This document shows, piece after piece, positions 1 to 6,513 of a DNA stretch of 6,513 bases. The position numbers and the translations under genes were made by a program. A model generated the notes under the pieces. It had not been told where the DNA came from. It saw only the letters and a program-made list of their open reading frames with translations, and did no database searches. Numbering within the stretch: the first letter of the stretch is position 1; each line of letters begins with the position of its first letter. Where the stretch lies: positions 1 through 6,513 of the forward strand of contig JAFGNQ010000333.1 in NCBI GenBank assembly GCA_016926925.1, written 5' to 3'. The stretch comes from Candidatus Aminicenantota bacterium. GTDB lineage: Bacteria > Acidobacteriota > Aminicenantia > Aminicenantales > Aminicenantaceae.

Positions 1-200
1 AGCCTGACTCCAATATTACACGAAAATCCCTCAAATATTAACAATCGAATCCGTATGGCACGAAGGGAGGGCCTGTTGTCCTGGCAAAGAGTTGGATTCT
101 TTTTCAAACGTTCCAGTTCGATTATGAAACAGGGAGTGGCAGGCATCCAAAAAGGGAACTTTTAAGGCGAGGTCTTCGTTTCTTTAATTGGAACTTCAGT

Positions 201-204
201 GGAG
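201..204 (+). promoter_or_regulatory. Shine-Dalgarno site deciding the permease start
   Basis: GGAG is followed by nine bases and then ATG at 214. It lies inside the codons that would be read from the alternative GTG at 199, so it supports ATG 214. The residues from that ATG also match the usual family start (Met-Phe-Lys-Asn-Tyr-Leu). Confidence 0.6.
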
Positions 205-213
205 TCTGGCGGA

Positions 214-2613
214 ATGTTCAAGAATTATTTGAAATCGGCAATAAGAAACGTACAAAGGCACAGAGGCTATGCCTTCATCAATATAACCGGGCTTGCCATA
301 GGCATGGCCTGCTGCATTCTGATCACCGCCTATATCCTGAGGGACATCAGCTATGACAGATTCCATGAGAAAGCGGACCGGATATACCGGGTGGTCGTGG
401 ATGCCAATGTCGGCGGCATGACAGCAAAAATCGCAGTCTCCAACACGCCGCTGGCCCCTGTTCTCAAAAAGGACTATCCGGAAGTTCTTGATGTTGTCCG
501 AATCGATACTCTTCCTAGGGTTTTGGTTAAGTACCAGGACAGGCAGTTTTATGAAGACAAGATAGTATTTGCCGATGCCTCGATTTTCGACGTCTTTTCC
601 TTTCCCATAATCAAAGGCGATACTGATTCGGCATTGTCTGCGGCCCACACCGTGGTTTTAACCGAGGATACGGCCAAGAAGTACTTCGGCAATGAAGATC
701 CTGTCGGAAAGATTTTAAATTTTTATGATCAGTACAATTTTTCTGTTACAGGTGTAGTGAAAAATGTACCAAGAAATTCTCATTTCAGCTTCGATTTTCT
801 CTGTTCCTTCGAGTCGCTCTATGCCCGAGACAGAAACGAGATGGAGGTTTGGCTCAATTTCAACAAGTACACCTATGTGCTTCTGCAAAATGGATTTGAC
901 TACAGAATTCTCGAACAAAAACTTCCAGCTCTCGTGGACAGGTACATGGGCAGCGATTTGAAGGCCATTGGGGGAGAAATCAGATACTTCCTTCAACCGC
1001 TGAGGAGCATTCATCTTCACTCCCACCTGGAGAACGAAATCTCAGGAAACAGCAACATCCTTTATATCTATATATTTTCGGGGATTGCATTTTTCATAAT
1101 CCTCATTGCCTGCATCAATTTCATGAACCTGGCCACAGCCCGGTCTGCAATGCGGGCCAGAGAGGTAGGGATGAGGAAAGTCATCGGAGCAGCCAGAAAA
1201 GATTTGGTCAAACAATTTCTCGGGGAATCCATTTTCTACAGCGCTGTTGCTTTGATCATTGCTCTGATCTTGGTCCAGATTGCTCTCCCCCTTTTCAGTG
1301 CTTTGTCCGGTTTAGAACTCAGGATGAATTACGGAGAATTGCCCTGGCTCATTCCAGGACTGCTCGGCCTGACGCTTCTTGTCGGCGTGGCGGCGGGATC
1401 CTATCCTGCATTATTCCTTTCGTCCTTTCAGCCGGCAGCCGTCTTGAAGAACGCCCACAAAACAGGAACCGGTAACTTTCGTATGCGCAGCATTCTCGTC
1501 ATCTCTCAATTCGTTATTTCCGTGACGCTCATAATCGGAACCCTCATCATCATCAACCAACTGAAGTTCATGAAAAACAAGGATTTGGGATTCGATAAAA
1601 ACAACCTCCTTACCGTACGCATAATGGACCGGAAGATCCGGCAATCCCTTGACTATGTCAAAACAGAGCTCCAAAAACTACCGGGAGTTGCAAGCGTATC
1701 CGTTTCTTCTTCCGTACCGGGCGAAGGGGTGGATGTGATGCCTATTGTTCCCGAAGGATTTACGGAAGATCAGGCCCTGTTGGCAGAACGTATCAATGTC
1801 GACCAGGATGTTATGGCCTCTTGGGGCATGGAGATAGTCAAAGGAAGGAATTTCTCGAAAGATTTCGCATCAGACCCTCAGGAAGCCGTCATCATCAACG
1901 AAACAGCGGCCAAGAGGTTTGGCTGGGACGATCCGGTGGGCAAGACAGTTCAGGCTGCGGGCGACACCCCCATGCAGTGGGAGAAAAAAACGGTTATCGG
2001 TGTCGTTAAGGATTTTCATACCGATTCCCTTCATAAGGCTATCATGCCGCTCTATTTGACCAACATACCGGATTATCTGGATACTCTTTCCATCAAGCTG
2101 GACTCCGCAGATACGGCGCAAGTTTTAGAGACAATCAAAGACAAGTGGAACGCGATCGATCCCGGTCGCCCTCTGGATTATTCCTTTTTGGACCAAACGT
2201 TCGGCAGTAAGTACAAGGTGGAAGAACGGTTGAGTGACATCTTCGCTTCTTTCACTCTCATGGCTATTTTCATTGCCTGCCTCGGATTGTTCGGCGTGGC
2301 TTCATTCGTTTCCGAGCAGAGGACCAAGGAGGTCGGAATCCGGAAAGTGCTCGGTGCATCCATCCCCGGGATTGTCGCCCTCCTCAGCAAGAACTTTATA
2401 AAGCTTGTGCTTATCGCAAACCTAATCGCCTGGCCGATCGCTTACTTCGCCATGACCCGCTGGCTGGAAAAATTCGCCTACAGGGCAAGCATGAATCCCT
2501 GGATATTTTTTCTTTCCGGCATTGCGACGCTCTTTATCGCCATCATTACGGTCAGTTACCAATCCATAAAAGCTTCCATCTCCGATCCGGTAAAAGCGAT
2601 AAAGTATGAATAG
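214..2613 (+). CDS. ABC transporter permease, duplicated FtsX/MacB type
   Basis: Integral inner-membrane permease of the MacB/FtsX/LolC superfamily. These proteins work with a separate ATPase, usually in mechanotransmission or export of lipoproteins, peptides or drugs. The 799 residues form two homologous halves. Half one has a membrane segment at about 20-43, a periplasmic MacB-like core domain at about 45-280, then three membrane segments near 281-301, 340-362 and 378-402. Half two repeats this with a segment near 425-448, a periplasmic domain to about 670, and segments near 677-699, 728-748 and 762-782. Each half carries the cytoplasmic coupling motif: REVGMRKVIGA near 316-326 and KEVGIRKVLGA near 705-715. 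The C-terminus DPVKAIKYE is typical of this family. I start at ATG 214 because a GGAG lies nine bases upstream; GTG 199 would add five residues and lacks such a site. No ATPase gene is in the window, so its partner and substrate are unknown. Confidence 0.93.
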   Translation: MFKNYLKSAIRNVQRHRGYAFINITGLAIGMACCILITAYILRDISYDRFHEKADRIYRVVVDANVGGMTAKIAVSNTPLAPVLKKDYPEVLDVVRIDTLPRVLVKYQDRQFYEDKIVFADASIFDVFSFPIIKGDTDSALSAAHTVVLTEDTAKKYFGNEDPVGKILNFYDQYNFSVTGVVKNVPRNSHFSFDFLCSFESLYARDRNEMEVWLNFNKYTYVLLQNGFDYRILEQKLPALVDRYMGSDLKAIGGEIRYFLQPLRSIHLHSHLENEISGNSNILYIYIFSGIAFFIILIACINFMNLATARSAMRAREVGMRKVIGAARKDLVKQFLGESIFYSAVALIIALILVQIALPLFSALSGLELRMNYGELPWLIPGLLGLTLLVGVAAGSYPALFLSSFQPAAVLKNAHKTGTGNFRMRSILVISQFVISVTLIIGTLIIINQLKFMKNKDLGFDKNNLLTVRIMDRKIRQSLDYVKTELQKLPGVASVSVSSSVPGEGVDVMPIVPEGFTEDQALLAERINVDQDVMASWGMEIVKGRNFSKDFASDPQEAVIINETAAKRFGWDDPVGKTVQAAGDTPMQWEKKTVIGVVKDFHTDSLHKAIMPLYLTNIPDYLDTLSIKLDSADTAQVLETIKDKWNAIDPGRPLDYSFLDQTFGSKYKVEERLSDIFASFTLMAIFIACLGLFGVASFVSEQRTKEVGIRKVLGASIPGIVALLSKNFIKLVLIANLIAWPIAYFAMTRWLEKFAYRASMNPWIFFLSGIATLFIAIITVSYQSIKASISDPVKAIKYE

Positions 2614-2763
2614 GCGATAGCGGCGGCCTCGCCTCAATGCCCATAAGAACTACTTCTAAGACATTATAATACATGACAAAGATGATTTAAGTTGTTAATA
2701 TGAAACAAATTGCTGTGGCCCGATGCCATTTTCAATACTATTTACTGGAAACAGACTTGTGCT

Positions 2764-2793
2764 TTGACAGCGCTGCTTATAATCTGCTATATA
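2764..2793 (+). promoter_or_regulatory. Putative sigma70-type promoter for the carboxyltransferase gene
   Basis: A perfect TTGACA at 2764-2769 is followed after 18 bases by TATATA at 2788-2793. Transcription would start about 13 bases before ATG 2813. A perfect TATAAT at 2778-2783 lies between them but sits only 8 bases from TTGACA, so it would need another -35, and only a weak TTGTGC at 2757-2762 (15-base spacer) is present. The location in a 199-base gap supports separate transcription from the permease. This is a motif match only. Confidence 0.38.
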
Positions 2794-2812
2794 AAGAGAA
2801 AAATATCGAACA

Positions 2813-4405
2813 ATGTTTTTTTCAGAAAAGAAAAAAGTTGTTAAAGTCCAGCTCGTGACATTTCGTGATGGTCTTCAGAGCATTCTTGGAGGCAAAGTCA
2901 GGTTGAAGGACTTTTTGCCGGCTATGGAATGCGCAGCTCATCTCGGTGTCAAGCATTTTGAATTCGGTGGAGGGGCACGTTTTCAGGCCCCTTATTTCCA
3001 TATCGGAGAAGATCCTTTCGAATGCATGAAGACGATGCGGGAAAAGGTCGGTCCAGACGTGAACTTACAGATATTAACTCGCTCGATCAGCGGTGTGACT
3101 ATGAAGACTCAAAGCCGCGAATTGCTGAGCCTTCAGGCGAAGCTTATGAAGGAATATGGGACGACATGGAATAGAAATTTCGATTTTATGTACGATGTCG
3201 ATCTCATGGTGGAGACGGGCAGACCGATTGTCGAGGCGGGCATGCATCATCAAGTTGCCGTCCTTATGATGGGGCTTCCCTTTCACTCCACGGAAGTCCA
3301 TACACCCGAATTCTATATCGATGTCGTGAAACGAATGCTAAAGAGCAGCGTTCAAATCGATTCTGTCTGTGTCAAGGATCCGGGAGGTACGGCTGCGCCG
3401 AGAGCCGTTTATGAGACAGTGAAGGGCGTCAGGAAAATCATGCCGCCGGAAATGCAGCTATGGTTTCATATCCACGACACAGCTAGCACCGCAGTGTATT
3501 GCTATATGGCTGCGCTGGAAGGTGGGGCAGACGGCATAGACCTGTCTGTGAGACCCATGGCCAGCGGAACGGCTCAGCCTGATGCACGATCGATGGCGCG
3601 TGCACTGAAAGGAACAAATTATACGTTTGATTTTGACGTATCAAGAATAGATGAGGTCGAAGACCTTTTGACTAAAGGTACCCGAGATTATGATTTCAAT
3701 CCCATCGTTCTTTCGCCAGATCCCCGAGTTCTTGGCTTCCCCATGCCTGGAGGGGCAATAGGACCTAACGTTCATATGATGGTGAAAGCCGGCATCATGC
3801 ATCGCTACGGCGAAATTCTATCTGAATTTCCCGAAGTTCTTGAAAAAGGGGGAGCTTGGGTTGCCGCCACTCCCGGGAGCCAGCACTACTGGGTTCAGGC
3901 ATTCAACAATATACTGTTTGGCCGCTGGAAAAAGATAGATCCGGGTTACGGGAGATCCGTTCTCGGGTACAACGGCCGAACACCTCTACCACCGGACCCC
4001 AAGATCAAACTTCTTGCTTCTGAACAACTGGGACTGGAGCCTTTTGACGGGAACCCTTTGGATGTTGCTGAAAATGACCTGCCTCTTGCCAAGGCCGAGC
4101 TTGAACGGCGCGGACTCCCTACAGATGACAAATCCGTTTTTTTGGTTGCTGCAGCTATGGTTCCGGGAAAAAACATGGAGCAGAATGAGGGAATTCGACT
4201 ACTGGAAGGAAGATCGAAAATCAACCTCCCACTCAAGATAAGGCGAGATCAGAGAGAAGAGGATAAGAAAGGTGGAATATTTCCCAAAAATGAACTTCCG
4301 ATACCCGGAATGCAGGATAGGCCTTCAACCGCGCTTTGCAGTGTAAAGGAAGAGGGCCGAATCAGAACATTTAGGGTCAGTTTTGAAAAAATTGATCAGC
4401 ATTAG
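2813..4405 (+). CDS. Carboxyltransferase subunit, PycB/OadA/5S-like, without biotin domain
   Basis: Soluble carboxyltransferase of the DRE-TIM family, which moves CO2 between carboxybiotin and a 2-oxo acid such as pyruvate/oxaloacetate. The 530 residues start with the TIM-barrel motif FRDGLQS, whose D19 matches the metal-binding Asp of transcarboxylase 5S. GGGARFQ (52-58) replaces the usual WGGATFD. R121 and D124 in RNFD match the FRxFD motif. K188 in VKDPGG is the expected carbamylated Lys, and H219 and H221 in FHIHDTA complete the metal site. T253 in ASGTAQP matches the catalytic Thr, and MPGG (311-314) starts the conserved C-terminal PYC_OADA domain. The chain ends with a beta-hairpin-like tail resembling the end of 5S, with no AMKM biotinylation motif, so the biotin carrier must be another protein. 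No biotin carboxylase or carrier gene lies in the window. Exact substrate is inferred; pyruvate is most likely. Confidence 0.88.
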   Translation: MFFSEKKKVVKVQLVTFRDGLQSILGGKVRLKDFLPAMECAAHLGVKHFEFGGGARFQAPYFHIGEDPFECMKTMREKVGPDVNLQILTRSISGVTMKTQSRELLSLQAKLMKEYGTTWNRNFDFMYDVDLMVETGRPIVEAGMHHQVAVLMMGLPFHSTEVHTPEFYIDVVKRMLKSSVQIDSVCVKDPGGTAAPRAVYETVKGVRKIMPPEMQLWFHIHDTASTAVYCYMAALEGGADGIDLSVRPMASGTAQPDARSMARALKGTNYTFDFDVSRIDEVEDLLTKGTRDYDFNPIVLSPDPRVLGFPMPGGAIGPNVHMMVKAGIMHRYGEILSEFPEVLEKGGAWVAATPGSQHYWVQAFNNILFGRWKKIDPGYGRSVLGYNGRTPLPPDPKIKLLASEQLGLEPFDGNPLDVAENDLPLAKAELERRGLPTDDKSVFLVAAAMVPGKNMEQNEGIRLLEGRSKINLPLKIRRDQREEDKKGGIFPKNELPIPGMQDRPSTALCSVKEEGRIRTFRVSFEKIDQH

Positions 4406-4581
4406 ACGAACTGAATCGAATGATATCTGTATTCATATTAGATCAGGTTGAAAATGCAAATGTATATCTGCCAATCCCATAACCGAATATCCGTTAGCGG
4501 CCGAAAATATCTTTTAAAGGAAGTATTAAAGTCATATATTAGCTGTCTCATTGATAATGGACAAAACGCTGAGGCAAGACC

Positions 4582-4608
4582 CCCTATTCCAGCTCTTTGG
4601 GAATAGGG
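4582..4608. repeat. Perfect 9-bp inverted repeat over a stop codon
   Basis: CCCTATTCC at 4582-4590 and GGAATAGGG at 4600-4608 are exact reverse complements with a 9-base loop. The stop codon of the minus-strand NTF2-like gene (4584-4586) lies in one arm. A hairpin would sit at the end of that gene and face the oncoming carboxyltransferase transcript. No T-run follows on either strand, so it is not a classical intrinsic terminator; it may still stabilise or help end transcripts. Confidence 0.5.
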
Positions 4609-5114
4609 CGGATCGGAGTAGGAATCTCGTTGATGATGGAGACGATCCACCAGCGTCCGTCCTTCCGGATCAATGAAAAGCCGTCCACTCCCTGCTGAGG
4701 AGGCATCGTCTTTCCCGGTATGCTGGCTTCGTACAGAACAAGCACCGTGGCCATATCCCCGAAAACCATGGGGTTCATGCGCTTGATCTCTTCTTTGAAT
4801 CCCGTCTCTATAACTTTAGCCTGGTCGATGAAGCGAACAAAGTCATCGATGAAGCCTTGAACCGAAAAAACGGTTGTGGCCTGCCTGCTGGTGCGCAGGA
4901 CTACGACACCCTGCTCGATAAACAGGGATCTCACTTTTTCCCAGTCGGGTGTCGTACCGGCTTCGAAAGTCACCAAATCATAGAGCTCTTGTACCACTCC
5001 TTCGGCAGACTGAAACGGGTCTTCATCCGCCAGGCCTGCCATTTGTACGGTAAGGAACAGCAAAATGAACACAGTCATGATACGAGCGGAGTTATTCAAA
5101 CAAAAGGCTCTCAT
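4584..5114 (-). CDS. Secreted NTF2/SnoaL-like domain protein
   Basis: Small exported protein of 176 residues with a predicted NTF2-like (SnoaL/DUF4440-type) cone fold. The N-terminus has Arg11, a hydrophobic stretch at about 12-28 (ITVFILLF-like) and a likely signal peptidase I site after AGLA at residue 29, so it should act in the periplasm or outside. The mature part runs from an amphipathic helix (VVQELYDLV) through alternating strands to the typical end KDGRWWIVSIINE, followed by a Pro-rich tail. Many such domains bind small molecules or act as enzymes, but no catalytic set can be named here. ATG 5114 is chosen because AAGGAGA precedes it by seven bases; the GTG at 5120 would be one base from that site. 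It is the last gene of the probable minus-strand operon, 135 bases after the small beta-rich protein. Fold is likely; function is unknown. Confidence 0.82.
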   Translation of the reverse strand: MRAFCLNNSARIMTVFILLFLTVQMAGLADEDPFQSAEGVVQELYDLVTFEAGTTPDWEKVRSLFIEQGVVVLRTSRQATTVFSVQGFIDDFVRFIDQAKVIETGFKEEIKRMNPMVFGDMATVLVLYEASIPGKTMPPQQGVDGFSLIRKDGRWWIVSIINEIPTPIRPIPKELE

Positions 5115-5121
5115 GAGCACT

Positions 5122-5127
5122 CTCCTT
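5122..5127 (-). promoter_or_regulatory. Shine-Dalgarno site deciding the NTF2-like gene start
   Basis: On the minus strand this reads AAGGAG, with seven bases to ATG at 5114. It rules against the upstream in-frame GTG at 5120, which would begin one base after the site. The surrounding AATCAAGGAG is shared with the leader of the next upstream gene. Confidence 0.7.
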
Positions 5128-5160
5128 GATTATAAGTTTGACCGAATCTTTTTTATGTAC

Positions 5161-5188
5161 CGATCCCTAAAAAAGACATTCTGGATCG
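5161..5188. repeat. 6-bp inverted repeat in the intergenic gap
   Basis: CGATCC at 5161-5166 and GGATCG at 5183-5188 are exact reverse complements with a 16-base loop holding an A-run (T-run on the minus strand). It lies between the small beta-rich protein gene and the NTF2-like gene. Neither strand has a T-run directly after the stem, so it is not a convincing terminator; it could be a processing or stability element, or chance. Confidence 0.25.
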
Positions 5189-5249
5189 ACATGTCTCAGC
5201 TTCCAACAGCACTGATATTCTTCAATTTTATCTTTATACCCAGCAGTCT

Positions 5250-5642
5250 TTATTCAACAGCATTCCGGGACGCAGACCACGAGCCTAAGTAGACTCCGTT
5301 ATCCGACTCCCAGTCGCCTTCCATTTTATCTCCCGCAACGGTGACTTTAAAGCTCAAAATGACTTCACCCTCAGGAGCTTGGGCAACCGCTTTAAAAGTA
5401 AAAACATCATTCTCGAGTTTCGCTTCTGAAATCTCGGAATCGATATAGCCTGCATCATCATTGAGGTTTCCTGTGATTACGGCATTTTTATGCTCCAAAA
5501 CCAGAGTCAGCATGAGAACGGGTCCTCCCTCGACATACGTCTCCCCTTCCCAGGTCCCGGTCAGATCGACTTTCCCCTGAGCCGATAGAGTACCCATAAT
5601 CAAAACCGAAATAACAAAAGCAACAGATATCCTCTTATTCAT
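5250..5642 (-). CDS. Small secreted beta-rich protein with GTWEG and GSWSASR motifs
   Basis: Exported protein of 130 residues. Lys3-Arg4, a hydrophobic core at about 5-19 and a likely cleavage site after LSA (residue 21) form a signal peptide. The mature part starts VDLTGTWEG, then shows alternating beta-strands (LMLTLVLEH, VITGNL, VFTFKAVA, VILSFKVTV), a GDKMEGDWES turn and the closing GSWSASR. This pattern matches a small lipocalin-like barrel family seen alone or attached to amidohydrolases, in which GTW.G opens and GxWxAxR closes the barrel. The family link is from memory of the pattern, and no ligand is known. There are no cysteines, so it is not a lipoprotein. The start ATG has a very strong site, AAGGAGGAGG, eight bases upstream. 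The gene lies 63 bases after the deacylase gene and before the NTF2-like gene, which suggests cotranscription. It may bind a product or substrate of the deacylase, but that is inference. Confidence 0.8.
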   Translation of the reverse strand: MNKRISVAFVISVLIMGTLSAQGKVDLTGTWEGETYVEGGPVLMLTLVLEHKNAVITGNLNDDAGYIDSEISEAKLENDVFTFKAVAQAPEGEVILSFKVTVAGDKMEGDWESDNGVYLGSWSASRNAVE

Positions 5643-5650
5643 TTAAAATA

Positions 5651-5660
5651 CCTCCTCCTT
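5651..5660 (-). promoter_or_regulatory. Strong extended Shine-Dalgarno site
   Basis: Reads AAGGAGGAGG on the minus strand, eight bases before ATG 5642. Two overlapping GGAGG-type cores give unusually strong complementarity to the 16S rRNA tail, suggesting high translation of the small secreted protein relative to its operon partners. Confidence 0.75.
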
Positions 5661-5705
5661 GATTTTAGTTGGTTCATACATTTTGATAAATCCCAAAGAA
5701 AAGAT

Positions 5706-6513
5706 TCACATAGATTTACGCAGCACTTTGCCTGCTTTTTCTCCTGTATGCTTCTTGTCCTTATAGGCGATCTTTCCGTTGACTAGGACGTATTCGATCC
5801 CTTCGGGTTGTTGGTCCGGTTCCAGAAAGTCGACCTTCATGTCGATGCGATCGAAGTCGAAGACAACCACATCCGCATAAGCTCCCTTTTGCAGCACTCC
5901 TCGGTTCAATCCCAGTCTTTTGGTAGGTAGGGATGTCGCTTTTTTGACGGCCTCTTCGAGCGAGAGGATGCCCAATTCCTTAACGTAGGTTCTGATGTAG
6001 TAGGGATACATGCCGAAAGAGGTCGCCGTGACGGCTGAGGAGGCGTCGGTCTCAACACCGAGGTGGGCCACCTTAGCCGGCAGGACAAAATCATCCGTGC
6101 AAGGTTCGCAGAGCGGATGTTTCAAGAATTCCGAGACGGCCACCTGGTTGTACCTACGGTCATGGTAGGCCACCCATTTGGATTCGGGATCCTCGACGAT
6201 GATATCGAACACCGCTTCGAGCTCATCAATATTTTTCACCTTGGCGATTTCGCTGATGAGTTTTCCTTCATACGCGGTATTTGCACATTTGACAACCATG
6301 AAACAATCTCCCCAGTAAGGATCGGTTTTGGTGTGAATCATGCCGAACTTGATCAAACAATTATCGTATAATTCTCTGATTTTCTTTCTGAATTCCGGCT
6401 CCTTGAGATTTTCCACGAGTTCTTCCGCCGTCAAATTGGACAGCCAATCCGGATAATTGAAACGCTCCGTTTGGAATTCTTTAAGCATCGTCGAAACGCT
6501 TTGGGAACGCGTG
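5706..6513 (-). CDS. N-acyl-D-amino-acid deacylase family amidohydrolase, C-terminal part
   Basis: C-terminal 268 residues of a metal-dependent amidohydrolase of the D-aminoacylase family, which removes the acyl group from N-acyl-D-amino acids; full members have about 500 residues. The frame is open to the window edge (residues TRSQSVST precede the first Met at 6488), so that Met is internal and the N-terminal HxH metal site lies outside. Numbered from that Met, visible motifs are FLKHPLCEPCTDD (121-133), whose D132 lies where the family has the catalytic Asp of GSDG; the helix LSLEEAVKKATSLPTKRLGL (176-194); and the closing beta-sandwich motifs GVLQKGAYADVVVFD (197-211) and VLVNGKIAYKDKKHTGEKAG (234-253). 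The replacement of GSDG by CTDD is unusual. Related N-substituted urea or imide hydrolases are possible alternatives. It is the first visible gene of the minus-strand operon. Confidence 0.85.
   Translation of the reverse strand, partial: TRSQSVSTMLKEFQTERFNYPDWLSNLTAEELVENLKEPEFRKKIRELYDNCLIKFGMIHTKTDPYWGDCFMVVKCANTAYEGKLISEIAKVKNIDELEAVFDIIVEDPESKWVAYHDRRYNQVAVSEFLKHPLCEPCTDDFVLPAKVAHLGVETDASSAVTATSFGMYPYYIRTYVKELGILSLEEAVKKATSLPTKRLGLNRGVLQKGAYADVVVFDFDRIDMKVDFLEPDQQPEGIEYVLVNGKIAYKDKKHTGEKAGKVLRKSM

Noticed and set aside
1..165. Frame 1 is open from the window edge to a TAA at 163-165, which could be the end of a gene.
   Set aside because: The 54 residues show no recognisable family pattern and the run is short enough to be chance; frames 2 and 3 stop within the first 40 bases or give nothing recognisable.
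155..196. Direct repeat GGAACTT at 155-161 and 190-196 upstream of the permease, considered as operator half-sites.
   Set aside because: Seven bases repeated once at a spacing of 35 is expected by chance in this length, and there is no inverted symmetry.
196..648. A 150-codon minus-strand open frame opposite the permease.
   Set aside because: It lies fully inside the well-supported permease gene on the other strand and has no recognisable protein pattern; it is a shadow frame.
2612..2634. A 6-bp inverted repeat (AGGCGA / TCGCCT) at the end of the permease gene as a terminator.
   Set aside because: The stem is short with an 11-base loop, and no T-run follows, so chance pairing is as likely.
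2665..2670. A perfect TATAAT on the plus strand in the permease-carboxyltransferase gap.
   Set aside because: No -35-like sequence lies at the right distance in this A/T-rich stretch; the TTGACA-containing site farther down is a better candidate.
2700..2858. A 52-codon plus-strand reading frame starting at ATG 2700.
   Set aside because: It has no Shine-Dalgarno site, overlaps the start of the well-supported carboxyltransferase gene in another frame, and its product shows no domain pattern.
5129..5134. A perfect TATAAT on the minus strand just upstream of the NTF2-like gene.
   Set aside because: Transcription from it would start at about 5122, removing the Shine-Dalgarno site, and no reasonable -35 lies 16 to 18 bases upstream.

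Overview
The window reads as chromosomal DNA from a Gram-negative-type (diderm) bacterium of moderate GC, judged by eye at roughly the high 40s percent. The two-repeat FtsX/MacB permease, a soluble carboxyltransferase with no biotin domain, and an N-acyl-D-amino-acid deacylase beside small secreted proteins would suit an Acidobacteriota or Candidatus Aminicenantes-like heterotroph. That placement rests on family-level resemblance alone; there is no rRNA or other marker gene here.

Layout: 1-198 is an upstream region with no gene I can support. 214-2613 (+) is a full-length ABC-type FtsX/MacB permease. 2614-2812 is intergenic and holds a plausible sigma70-type promoter for the next gene. 2813-4405 (+) is a carboxyltransferase of the pyruvate carboxylase B / OadA / transcarboxylase 5S type. 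4406-4583 separates convergent genes; I see no classical terminator in it. A perfect 9-bp inverted repeat lies just past it and covers the stop codon of the minus-strand gene.

Three minus-strand genes follow, in transcription order: the C-terminal half of an N-acyl-D-amino-acid deacylase (5706 to the window edge, N-terminus outside), a small secreted beta-rich protein (5250-5642), and a secreted NTF2/SnoaL-fold protein (4584-5114). The gaps are 63 and 135 bases, there is no convincing internal promoter, and the two small genes share a similar leader around their Shine-Dalgarno sites. They therefore look like one transcription unit.

The two halves have no evident shared function. On the plus strand there is a membrane export or lipoprotein/peptide-type transporter subunit without its ATPase, then a soluble biotin-dependent carboxylase subunit without its biotin carboxylase or biotin carrier. 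On the minus strand is a probable operon centred on an amidohydrolase that deacylates N-acyl-D-amino acids, plus two proteins with predicted signal peptides whose roles are unknown. I see no CRISPR array, tRNA, rRNA, insertion sequence or phage gene, and no clear evidence of a wholly new system. The most interesting items are the BCCP-less carboxyltransferase with a divergent active-site entry motif, and the deacylase/secreted-protein operon.
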